Assembly (NCBI GenBank): GCA_021154065.1
Contig: JAJKJG010000286.1
Location: forward strand, 1-13,829
DNA from: Methylobacterium sp.
GTDB taxonomy: Bacteria; Pseudomonadota; Alphaproteobacteria; Rhizobiales; Beijerinckiaceae
Reading direction: 5' to 3'
DNA: 13,829 nt
Each line of letters starts with the position of its first letter. Position 1 is the stretch's first letter. The position numbers were made by a program, and so were the translations under genes. The notes beneath the pieces were generated by a model, which had not been told where the DNA came from, made no database searches, and worked only from the letters and a program-made list of their open reading frames with translations. Shown here piece after piece: positions 6,951-12,994 of this stretch.

Positions 6951-8705
6951 ATGGCCGAGGACGACGACTTCCTGACCGTCATCGAGGACGGCGAGGCCGA
7001 GGCGCGCGTCCCCTCCGGCGGGCGCTGGAAGGTCGCCGTCATCGACGACGACGCCGCGGTCCATGACGGCACCCGCTTCGCGCTCTACGACTACGTGCTC
7101 AACCGGCAGGGCCTCGAGATCCTCTCGGCCTACTCGGCCCAGGAAGGCCGCGAGCTCCTGCGCCAGCATCCCGACATCGCGGTGGTGCTGCTCGATGTCG
7201 TCATGGAAAGCGAGGGCGCCGGGCTCGAGCTCGTCGACTACATCCGCAACGACCTCAGGAACGAGACCGTCCGCATCATCCTGCGCACCGGGCAGCCCGG
7301 CCAGGCGCCGGAGCGGCGGGTGATCGTCGACTACGACATCAACGACTACAAGGCGAAGACCGAGCTCACCGCCGACAAGCTCTTCACGACGCTGACGGCG
7401 GCGCTGCGCAGCCATCTCCAGCTCCAGCGCATGATCGAGACCCGCCGCGGGCTCGAGATCATCATCGACGCCGCCGGGCGCCTGTTCGATTTCCGCTCCA
7501 TGCAGCGCCTCGCCGAGGGCGTGCTGACGCAGATCGCCTCGCTGCTCAACGTCGAATGCGCCGGCATCCTGGTCCTCCGTGAGGAAGGCGACCAGGTCGA
7601 GAAGTTCTCCGTGCTGGCCGGCTCCGGCTGCTACAGCAAGCTCGTCGGCAGGCGCGCGCCGGCGACCCTCGAGCCCGAGTTGCGCAAGCTCGTCGAGGAG
7701 GCCTTCGACCGCCGGGTGCACGCCTTCCACAGCGAGCGCTCGGTGCTCTACATCGGCACCGGCAGCGGGCGCGAGGTGGTGGTCATCCTCGAGGCCGGCA
7801 AGAGCCTGTCCGAGACCGACCGGGCGCTCGTCGAGGTGTTCTGCAGCCGGCTCTCGGCCGCGTTCGACAACGTCATCCTGTACGAGCAGCTGCAGCAGGC
7901 GAATGCCGGTCTCGAGGAGCGGGTCCAGAGCCGCACCCGCGAGCTGACGGTCGCGAACGAGCGCCTTGCCGGCCAATCCGAGCAGCTTCGCCACGCGAAC
8001 CGCTTCAAGAGCGAGATCCTCGGCACCGTCGCCCACGACCTCAAGAACCCGCTCGGCGTCATCCTCGGCCGGGCCGAGATGCTGTCCGAGCTCCTCGCCG
8101 CAAAGCCGCTGGCGAAGGACGCGGCGGCGGCGCAGATCGGCCATATCCGCGATTCGGCGAAGCGCCTCACCGAGATGGTCGACACCCTGATCGCCGACGC
8201 GATGAGCGACGCGCTCGACATCCAGATCCGCAAGGAGCCGATCGACCTCGGCGCGCTCGTCGCCGAGGTCGCGGGCGCGAACCGCACGCTCGCCGACCGC
8301 AAGGAGCAGACGATCAAGGTCGGCAAGGCGCCGGAGGTCTCGCTGCTCGGCGACCACGACCGGCTCGCCGAGGCGATCGACAACCTGATCAGCAATGCCA
8401 TCAAGTACAGCCCGAAGGGCGCCGCCATCGACGTCGCCGTCGCCCGCAAGCGCGGCCAGGCCTCGATCCGCGTCAAGGACAAGGGCCCGGGCCTCAGCCG
8501 GGAGGACATGTCGCGCCTGTTCGGCCGCTTCCAGCGCCTCTCGGCGCGACCGACCGGCGGCGAGACCTCGACCGGGCTCGGCCTGTCGATCGCCAAGCGC
8601 ATCGTCGAGCTCCACGGCGGCACGATCGAGGCCGCGAGCGAGGGTCAGGGCAAGGGCGCGGTGTTCGAGATTCTGCTGCCTACCGAGCGTTGGGTCGAGC
8701 CATGA
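6951..8705 (+). CDS. Soluble REC-DUF3369-histidine kinase
   Basis: A 584-residue cytoplasmic signalling protein without transmembrane helices. Residues 22 to about 150 are a receiver domain with acidic DDD near VAVIDDDAAVHD, phospho-acceptor Asp82 (VVLLDVVME) and conserved Lys134 (DYKAKTEL). The RTGQPGQAPE and DYKAKTEL motifs are typical of receivers attached to DUF3369. Residues about 150-310 match the GAF-like DUF3369 region (ETRRGLEIIIDAAG through FDNVILYEQL). A coiled coil follows (about 312-350), then HisKA with His362 (GTVAHDLKNPLG) and HATPase_c with N box NLISNAIKYSP, G1 DKGPGLS (510) and GTGLGL-like TGLGL at 541-545. It starts two bases after the first kinase and ends with an ATGA overlap into the response regulator. 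The natural reading is an intermediate kinase whose receiver takes phosphate from, or is regulated by, the upstream kinase. Confidence 0.93.
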   Translation: MAEDDDFLTVIEDGEAEARVPSGGRWKVAVIDDDAAVHDGTRFALYDYVLNRQGLEILSAYSAQEGRELLRQHPDIAVVLLDVVMESEGAGLELVDYIRNDLRNETVRIILRTGQPGQAPERRVIVDYDINDYKAKTELTADKLFTTLTAALRSHLQLQRMIETRRGLEIIIDAAGRLFDFRSMQRLAEGVLTQIASLLNVECAGILVLREEGDQVEKFSVLAGSGCYSKLVGRRAPATLEPELRKLVEEAFDRRVHAFHSERSVLYIGTGSGREVVVILEAGKSLSETDRALVEVFCSRLSAAFDNVILYEQLQQANAGLEERVQSRTRELTVANERLAGQSEQLRHANRFKSEILGTVAHDLKNPLGVILGRAEMLSELLAAKPLAKDAAAAQIGHIRDSAKRLTEMVDTLIADAMSDALDIQIRKEPIDLGALVAEVAGANRTLADRKEQTIKVGKAPEVSLLGDHDRLAEAIDNLISNAIKYSPKGAAIDVAVARKRGQASIRVKDKGPGLSREDMSRLFGRFQRLSARPTGGETSTGLGLSIAKRIVELHGGTIEAASEGQGKGAVFEILLPTERWVEP

Positions 8706-9427
8706 GCGTTTCGCCGCACATCTTCGTCGTCGACGACGAGGCCGCCGCCCGGGACATGGTCGGCGACTACCTCAAGCTGCACGGCTTCAAGGTCACCCTG
8801 TGCGACGGCGGCGCGAGCCTGCGCCAGTGCCTCGCCAAGGACAAGCCGGACCTCATCGTGCTCGACCTCAACATGCCGGAGGAGGACGGGCTGTCGATCG
8901 TCCGCGACCTCAAGAAATCGACCAACGTGCCGGTCATCATGCTGACCGCGACGGCGAGCCCGATCGACCGCGTCGTCGGCCTCGAGCTCGGCGCCGACGA
9001 CTACCTGGCAAAGCCGGCCGAGCTGCGCGAGCTCGTGGCGCGCATCCGCTCGGTCATCCGCCGGGCGAGCCAGGCCGCGGCGGCCGCGGGCCCGGGCGGA
9101 GCCGCCCGGGAGAAGATCCGCTTCGGGACGAAGTGGCTCGATATCGAGGCCCGCGTGCTGCAGGACGACGAAGGCGTCGACCACCCGCTGACGACCTCGG
9201 AGTTCAACCTCCTCAAGGCCTTCGTCGACCATCCGCGGCGGGTGCTGTCGCGCGAGCGGCTCCTCGACCTCGCGAACGCCCGCGACCCGGACGCGTTCGA
9301 CCGCGCCATCGACGTGCGAATCACCCGCATCCGGCGGAAGGTGGAGCCGGATCCGAACCATCCGCGCATCATCCGCACGATTCGCGGCGCCGGCTATGTG
9401 TTTTCCCCCGACGGCCAGGACCAGTAG
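8702..9427 (+). CDS. OmpR/PhoB-family DNA-binding response regulator
   Basis: A 241-residue regulator. The receiver domain (about 6-118) has acidic D11, D12, phospho-acceptor Asp55 (LIVLDLNMPEEDG), the switch threonine in MLTATAS and Lys104 (DYLAKPAE). After an Ala/Gly-rich linker, the winged-helix Trans_reg_C domain (about 142-236) shows LTTSEFNLLKAFVDHPRRV, the recognition helix near FDRAIDVRITRIRRKVE, and RTIRGAGYVF. The chosen ATG at 8702 overlaps the previous stop (ATGA), a standard coupling; an in-frame TTG at 8690 would add four residues and is less likely. It is the probable output of the receptor-kinase-kinase operon. Target promoters are unknown. The upstream regions at 3702-3881 (autoregulation) and 9428-9639 (next genes) are the nearest candidates. 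Confidence 0.93.
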   Translation: MSVSPHIFVVDDEAAARDMVGDYLKLHGFKVTLCDGGASLRQCLAKDKPDLIVLDLNMPEEDGLSIVRDLKKSTNVPVIMLTATASPIDRVVGLELGADDYLAKPAELRELVARIRSVIRRASQAAAAAGPGGAAREKIRFGTKWLDIEARVLQDDEGVDHPLTTSEFNLLKAFVDHPRRVLSRERLLDLANARDPDAFDRAIDVRITRIRRKVEPDPNHPRIIRTIRGAGYVFSPDGQDQ

Positions 9428-9433
9428 AAACAT

Positions 9434-9460
9434 CGCGGCCGGGCCGCGCAATTTTCTTTC
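9434..9460 (+). terminator. Rho-independent terminator after the signalling operon
   Basis: A short GC hairpin, CGCGG-CCGGG-CCGCG (9434-9448), lies six bases after the response regulator stop and is followed by CAATTTTCTTTC, a T-rich though interrupted tract. A second, AT-rich inverted repeat (AATTTT-CTTTC-AAAATT, 9450-9466) overlaps the tail. Position and form fit an intrinsic terminator ending the 3882-9427 operon. Confidence 0.55.
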
Positions 9461-9484
9461 AAAATTTTAAGGACGATGTCGGCG

Positions 9485-9517
9485 ATTGTTTCATCGCCGG
9501 CTCCGGCGCGAAACAAT
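9485..9517. repeat. Imperfect 33-base palindrome in the leader/intergenic region
   Basis: ATTGTTTC (9485-9492) pairs perfectly with GAAACAAT (9510-9517). Inside it, CGCCG (9495-9499) pairs with CGGCG (9504-9508) around a four-base loop, with a small AT/C internal bulge. No T tract follows on either side, so it does not look like a terminator. It could be an operator, an RNA element, or one copy of a dispersed palindromic repeat. Confidence 0.5.
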
Positions 9518-9564
9518 GCCCAGCTTCGGCGAAACCATTTAGCGCCTGGTGCGCAAACACACTG

Positions 9565-9642
9565 AAAAGGAGCCCTCTTACGGTGACGCTATCAAATGAC
9601 GGCCACGGGGATCGGCCGCAAAAGAGGGCGTCAACCAAAATG
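9565..9642 (+). promoter_or_regulatory. Structured 5' leader that can mask a ribosome-binding site
   Basis: GCCCTCTT at 9572-9579 is exactly complementary to AAGAGGGC at 9622-9629. The latter contains the GAGGG Shine-Dalgarno (9624-9628) for the ATG at 9640. A smaller hairpin (CGGCC 9600-9604 with GGCCG 9614-9618) sits inside the 42-base loop. A second strong site, AAAAGGAG (9565-9572), overlaps the left arm and lies ten bases before an in-frame GTG at 9583. Pairing of the two arms would therefore hide GAGGG and part of AAGGAG. This is a direct sequence observation; a regulatory role is inference. Confidence 0.4.
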
Positions 9643-10056
9643 TTCGCAACCTTCAAGATGATCGGTCTCGCCTCCGCGCTCTCAGCCGGCGTCGTGACCG
9701 CCTACGACCTGCCGCAGCTGCGCGACACCGTGGCGCCGGCCGGCAAGACCTTCTACGACCGCGTGCTCCCGTCCGAGGAGATCCAGGCGCCGGTGACCCT
9801 CGCCTACGCGGCCTCGCTGCCGGAGACCACCGGATCGGTGAAGGAAGTCCGCCAGGACGGCAAGGGCGACCAGCTCAAGAGCCTGGACCCGACCTGCTCG
9901 AGCCAGACCTGGCCGAACATCTCCCGCGACTGCCTCGTCGCCGAGAACGGCGCGACGATCCGCAAGCCCGCCCGCACCGTCACGATCGAGAAGCGCGAAG
10001 GCGCCAACACCTCGGTCCTGGTGCGCGTGCCGGCGACCGGCGTCGCGAGCCGCTAG
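9640..10056 (+). CDS. Small exported two-cysteine protein of unknown function
   Basis: A 138-residue protein. Residues 1 to about 22 (MFATFKMIGLASALSAGVVT) look like a signal peptide or N-terminal anchor, so the rest is probably periplasmic. Near residue 90 is a Cys-Trp-Pro-Cys motif, CSSQTWPNISRDCL, resembling a pattern I recall in other small alphaproteobacterial exported proteins. The two cysteines may form a disulfide. No catalytic domain is recognised. The start was placed at ATG 9640 because the signal sequence begins there and GAGGG lies 11 bases upstream. A GTG at 9583, with AAGGAG upstream, would add 19 polar residues before the hydrophobic stretch. The gene is followed 84 bases later by an L,D-transpeptidase in the same direction, hinting at an envelope role. 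Confidence 0.75.
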   Translation: MFATFKMIGLASALSAGVVTAYDLPQLRDTVAPAGKTFYDRVLPSEEIQAPVTLAYAASLPETTGSVKEVRQDGKGDQLKSLDPTCSSQTWPNISRDCLVAENGATIRKPARTVTIEKREGANTSVLVRVPATGVASR

Positions 10057-10140
10057 CCGCGCCTTCGCCAATCTCCGCCGCCTCGCCGCGACGGACCGAT
10101 CATCCGAACCAGCCTTAAGTCCAGATAACAGGGGAAAGTC

Positions 10141-10737
10141 ATGCGTCGCTTCGCTACCGCAGCCATCATCGCCGGTGCCGCTCTCGCCTCGAGCGCCGGC
10201 TCCGCCAACGCCTTCTTCCACCTGCTCTTCCAGTCCGAGCAGCAGACCCAGGCGCAGCAGTACTACCGCAACGATCCGAGCTCGCGGGTTCAGATCACGC
10301 CGGTCCCGCGCGAGGTCGTCGCGTTCTCGGGCTATTCGGCCGGCACGATCGTGGTCTCGACCTCCGAGCGCCGCCTCTACTACGTGCTCGGCAACGGCAC
10401 CGCCATCCGCTACGGCATCGGCGTCGGCCGCCCCGGCTTCACCTGGGCCGGCACGAAGACCGTCGCCCGCAAGGCCGAATGGCCGGATTGGACGCCGCCG
10501 GCCCAGATGCTGAAGCGTCGTCCCGACCTGCCGCGCCACATGGTCGGCGGCGAGGCGAACCCGCTCGGCGCCCGCGCCATGTATCTCGGCGGCACGCTCT
10601 ACCGCATCCACGGCTCGAACGAGCCGGAGACGATCGGGACCGCGGTCTCCTCGGGCTGCATCCGGATGACCAACGCCGACGTGATCGACCTCTACGATCG
10701 CGTCAGGGTCGGCACCCGCGTCGTCGTCCTGCACTGA
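10141..10737 (+). CDS. Secreted L,D-transpeptidase (YkuD domain)
   Basis: A 198-residue periplasmic enzyme. The signal peptide is residues 1 to about 24 (RRFATAAIIAGAALASSAGS, then ANA-F). The YkuD domain runs from about residue 63 (GTIVVSTSERRLYYVL) to the end. The active site is visible: His157 in RIHGSNEPE and nucleophile Cys173 in SSGCIRM, with the spacing and Ile-Arg-Met context typical of the family. Such enzymes form 3-3 peptidoglycan cross-links or attach proteins to peptidoglycan using a cysteine thioester. Which reaction this one performs cannot be told. AGGGGAAA at 10130-10137 is a good Shine-Dalgarno for the ATG. The length is that of the compact single-domain alphaproteobacterial form, with no peptidoglycan-binding repeat. 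Confidence 0.93.
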   Translation: MRRFATAAIIAGAALASSAGSANAFFHLLFQSEQQTQAQQYYRNDPSSRVQITPVPREVVAFSGYSAGTIVVSTSERRLYYVLGNGTAIRYGIGVGRPGFTWAGTKTVARKAEWPDWTPPAQMLKRRPDLPRHMVGGEANPLGARAMYLGGTLYRIHGSNEPETIGTAVSSGCIRMTNADVIDLYDRVRVGTRVVVLH

Positions 10738-10748
10738 TCGACCGGCTC

Positions 10749-10806
10749 GGACCGGCGGCCCCCGCGCCGTCGGTCCGGAACGCTCCGCAGGACGCCAAGG
10801 TTTTTT
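10749..10806 (+). terminator. Probable terminator-like stem-loop after the L,D-transpeptidase
   Basis: GGACCGGCGG (10749-10758) pairs with CCGTCGGTCC (10767-10776), ten base pairs including one G-U, with an eight-base loop, starting 12 bases after the stop codon. A run of six T (10801-10806) follows, but 24 bases further on, which is far for a classical intrinsic terminator. It may instead be a protective 3' structure. The T run overlaps a candidate EcfG-type promoter. Confidence 0.4.
10777..10802 (+). promoter_or_regulatory. Candidate EcfG (general stress sigma factor) promoter
   Basis: GGAAC (10777-10781), a 17-base spacer and GGTT (10799-10802) resemble the alphaproteobacterial EcfG consensus GGAAC-N16/17-CGTT, with one mismatch in the -10 part. 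Transcription would begin about 100 bases before the 73-residue gene at 10909. The match was found by eye and is short, so chance is a real possibility. Confidence 0.3.
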
Positions 10807-10908
10807 GCGTCACGGCCGAAACCCGATCGAAGCTCGGCCTTTCTCCTCCAGTATCCCTCGCCTCGTGAGTACCGGGCGCGGTCTTACCCCCGAGTAGGAA
10901 GTCCGCAC

Positions 10909-11130
10909 ATGCCCATCATGAACGCCATGTTCCTCGACAGCGACCCGGACGGCGCCGAGCTCCTGCGCTCGGTCCTCGAGACCGGCCGTCGCGGCCGCCG
11001 CCGGAAGATCAACGACATCCTCGGCGTGCGCGACCTGCGCATGGCGGATGACGGGCCGATCATGGTCGAGATCGGCGAGACCGACGAAGAGATGCACCCG
11101 GGCGTCTTCGCCGCGCTCGCGGTGGAGTAA
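10909..11130 (+). CDS. Conserved-looking small protein, 73 residues, unknown function
   Basis: A small soluble protein without a signal peptide or membrane segment. It has a basic patch (GRRGRRRKIND) in the middle and an acidic C-terminal half (DDGPIMVEIGETDEEMHPG). It is preceded by a good Shine-Dalgarno, AGGAAG at 10896-10901, seven bases before ATG. The codon use matches the surrounding genes, and it ends just before a hairpin at 11152. I do not recognise a family. The charge pattern could suit a nucleic-acid- or protein-binding adaptor, but that is speculation. An internal ATG at codon 4 or 7 is possible. Confidence 0.6.
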   Translation: MPIMNAMFLDSDPDGAELLRSVLETGRRGRRRKINDILGVRDLRMADDGPIMVEIGETDEEMHPGVFAALAVE

Positions 11131-11138
11131 CCGGGTTC

Positions 11139-11170
11139 AAGCAAAGAAGAACGCCCGGCAGAGCCGGGCG
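11139..11170 (-). terminator. Intrinsic terminator for the minus-strand coiled-coil gene
   Basis: CGCCCGGC (11152-11159) and GCCGGGCG (11163-11170) form a perfect eight-pair stem with a three-base loop. Read on the minus strand it is followed by TTCTTCTTTGCTT, a T-rich tail, 40 bases after the stop of the gene at 11210-12232. The same stem may also end plus-strand transcription from the 73-residue gene, although the plus-strand tail is not T-rich. Confidence 0.7.
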
Positions 11171-11209
11171 CCGGGATCGGGGCGTCTTTCCGAAAAGCTC
11201 GGTCGAGGG

Positions 11210-12232
11210 TCACCAGGGCTGCGAGGTGATGATCCCGCGGTTCGTGACAACGACCCATGATCGGCCGCGCTTCTCGATCGCTTCGACGCGGCCGATGCCG
11301 GTGAGCGACTGGCCGGGCGCGACCTCGAGCAGGCGCTTGTTGCGCCCCTCGATCAGCGCCACCCCGTCATAGACCTCGCGCAGGACCCAGCCTTCGATGG
11401 CGGGTTTGGGCTCGGGCTTCGCCTCGGCCCGGGCCTCGGTCTTGGCCTCGGTTTTCGCCTGCTCCGACCGTCCGACGTCCGACGGCGGCACCGGCTTCTG
11501 CTCCGGGATGCTGCCGGTGCGAAGCGGGACCTCGGCGGCGGACGCGACGGTCGCAGCGGGCTTCGCGTGTCCCGCCACGGCCTGCTTCTCCATCCGGTCG
11601 AGACGCTCGACGATCTGGGCGAGCCTCGGGCCTGTGTCGACGCGCTCGGCGAGGGCCGAGACCCGGGTCGCGACCTCCTGCTCGATCTTCTGGGTCCGGT
11701 CGAGGCGCTCGCTGACCTGGGCGAACCGGCCCGCAGCCTCCTGCTTCGCGCGGTCGACGGCATCCTTGAGGGCGGCAAGCGTGCCCTTGAGGGCCTGGAC
11801 GTCGGCCGCCATGCGGACGGCATCGGCCTGGCTCTTCTGCAGGCCGGACGCGACGCCGTGCCAGTCGACGGCAAGGAGCGCCTTCTCGGCCGGATCGGCG
11901 GCCCGCCGCATCGCGGATGTCGCGTGTCCGGCGGCCCAGCCGATCGCGACCGCGCCGGCGAGCGCGGCGGCTTTTGCCGCAAACGGAGGCAGCGAACGGC
12001 GCCGCGCGGGCGCTTCGGCCGCGGGCCGCGGCTCCGGCTCGACCTTGATCTCGACCGGCGCGGGGCTCGCCGCCGCGGCCTCGGGCTTTGCGGCCTTGGC
12101 CGCGACCGCGGCCTCGGCCTTGTGGCTCGCGTCGGCCTTCGCGGCCGGCGTCTCTTTCGGCTCGTTGTCTCGCGGCTCTGGGCTCTCGCTCATGGACGTG
12201 GTCCCCACGGTCGTTTGTCCATGAGTAACCAT
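11210..12232 (-). CDS. Bitopic coiled-coil envelope protein of unknown function
   Basis: A 340-residue protein. Residues 1-80 are low-complexity Ala/Lys/Glu/Pro, ending in a basic ARRRS. Residues 84-105 (FAAKAAALAGAVAIGWAAG) form a single membrane helix, so the N-terminus is probably cytoplasmic and the rest periplasmic. Residues about 120-220 are heptad-like and should form a coiled coil (KQEAAGRFAQVSERLDR, LAQIVERLDRMEKQ). A Lys/Glu/Pro linker (about 240-278) leads to a compact beta-rich C-terminal domain (279-340, EGWVLREVYDGVALIEGR through VVVTNRGIITSQPW) that looks like the functional part. The layout recalls alphaproteobacterial envelope linker proteins, but no named family is claimed. 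The start could be ATG 12193 (MSESPEP) instead; neither has a strong Shine-Dalgarno. The gene is divergent from the FMN reductase gene. Confidence 0.75.
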   Translation of the reverse strand: MVTHGQTTVGTTSMSESPEPRDNEPKETPAAKADASHKAEAAVAAKAAKPEAAAASPAPVEIKVEPEPRPAAEAPARRRSLPPFAAKAAALAGAVAIGWAAGHATSAMRRAADPAEKALLAVDWHGVASGLQKSQADAVRMAADVQALKGTLAALKDAVDRAKQEAAGRFAQVSERLDRTQKIEQEVATRVSALAERVDTGPRLAQIVERLDRMEKQAVAGHAKPAATVASAAEVPLRTGSIPEQKPVPPSDVGRSEQAKTEAKTEARAEAKPEPKPAIEGWVLREVYDGVALIEGRNKRLLEVAPGQSLTGIGRVEAIEKRGRSWVVVTNRGIITSQPW

Positions 12233-12333
12233 GCGGCTTTACGAAAACGTTACCGGGCCGGGCCACCGCCCCGGACGCTGCCGGTTTGCAAGCCGGCCGG
12301 CGCGTGCCAAACAGGCCGCTCTCAAGTACGATC

Positions 12334-12423
12334 CCGAAAAGTGGCTACCGGTTTTCGGAAAAGATCATGCTCAAACAAAGAGGGAGAGCGGGATGACGAC
12401 TCGAAGCGAAGTCATCGCGCTCT
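12334..12423. repeat. Rhizobiales-type intergenic palindromic repeat, two hairpins
   Basis: Hairpin 1 is CCGAAAA (12334-12340) with TTTTCGG (12352-12358). Hairpin 2 is AGAGCGGGATGAC (12385-12397) with GTCATCGCGCTCT (12411-12423), 12 of 13 positions paired around a 13-base loop. From memory, the combination of a CCGAAAA/TTTTCGG palindrome, then AAGATCATGCTCAAAC and a GATGAC/GTCATC palindrome is a common dispersed intergenic element in Rhizobiales genomes. Other copies cannot be checked here. It accounts for the apparent reading frame across 12231-12443. It lies immediately before the FMN reductase Shine-Dalgarno (AAGGAG 12429-12434), so it is transcribed as the leader if the promoter is upstream. 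Confidence 0.65.
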
Positions 12424-12439
12424 TGGTTAAGGAGCGGCC

Positions 12440-12994
12440 ATGAACGTGATCGGCATTTCCGGCAGCCTGCGGAAGGGCTCGTTCAACACCGCAGCGCTAC
12501 GCGCCGCCCAGGGGCTCGCCCCCGAGGGCATGACGATCGAGGTGGCCCAGATCGGCGACCTGCCGCTCTACAACGACGACGTCCGCGCCGCCGGCTTCCC
12601 ACCGCCGGCCGAGCGCCTGCGGGCCCAGCTCGCCGCCGCCGACGCAATCCTGCTCGTGACGCCGGAGTACAATTATTCGATCTCGGGCGTGCTCAAGAAC
12701 GCCATCGACTGGGCCTCGCGGCCCCCGAGCCAGCCGTTCGAGGCGAAGCCCGTCGCCATCATGGGGGCGAGCCCAGGCCTCTTCGGCTCGGCGCGGGCGC
12801 AGTACCATCTGCGCCAGATGCTGATCTTCCTCAACGCCATGCCGCTGAACCGGCCCGAGGTGATGATCGGCCAGGCGCAGAACAAGTTCGACGCCGACGG
12901 CAACCTCACCGACGAGCCGACGCGCGAGTTCGTCCGCAAGCTGCTCGTCGCGCTGCGCGACTGGACCGAGCGGCTGCAGAAAAGCGCAGCCTAG
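12440..12994 (+). CDS. NADPH-dependent FMN reductase (ChrR/YieF-like flavoprotein)
   Basis: A 184-residue flavodoxin-fold oxidoreductase. The FMN-phosphate loop GSLRKGSFN is at residues 8-16. The family signature PEYNYSISGVLKNAIDW starts at residue 75, and GASPGLFGSARAQYHLRQ follows. Such soluble enzymes use NAD(P)H to reduce FMN, quinones or compounds such as chromate and azo dyes, usually by two-electron transfer that limits radical formation. The natural substrate here is unknown. AAGGAG (12429-12434) lies five bases before ATG. The start overlaps the stop of a 16-codon frame (12393-12443) that begins inside the upstream repeat. The gene ends exactly where the stop of the opposing M3 peptidase begins, with no spacing. 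Confidence 0.92.
   Translation: MNVIGISGSLRKGSFNTAALRAAQGLAPEGMTIEVAQIGDLPLYNDDVRAAGFPPPAERLRAQLAAADAILLVTPEYNYSISGVLKNAIDWASRPPSQPFEAKPVAIMGASPGLFGSARAQYHLRQMLIFLNAMPLNRPEVMIGQAQNKFDADGNLTDEPTREFVRKLLVALRDWTERLQKSAA

Noticed and set aside
6801..8615. 604-residue minus-strand open frame opposite the second kinase
   Set aside because: Antisense shadow of a clear REC-DUF3369-kinase gene, with no family-like motif of its own.
12281..12296. CCGGTTTGCAAGCCGG near-palindrome as an operator
   Set aside because: One mismatch in a GC-rich region and no matching regulator or second copy in the window; too weak to annotate.
12231..12443. 70-residue plus-strand frame starting beside the coiled-coil gene
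   Set aside because: Most of it translates the intergenic palindromic repeat. It has no Shine-Dalgarno and its start lies back to back with the opposing gene.
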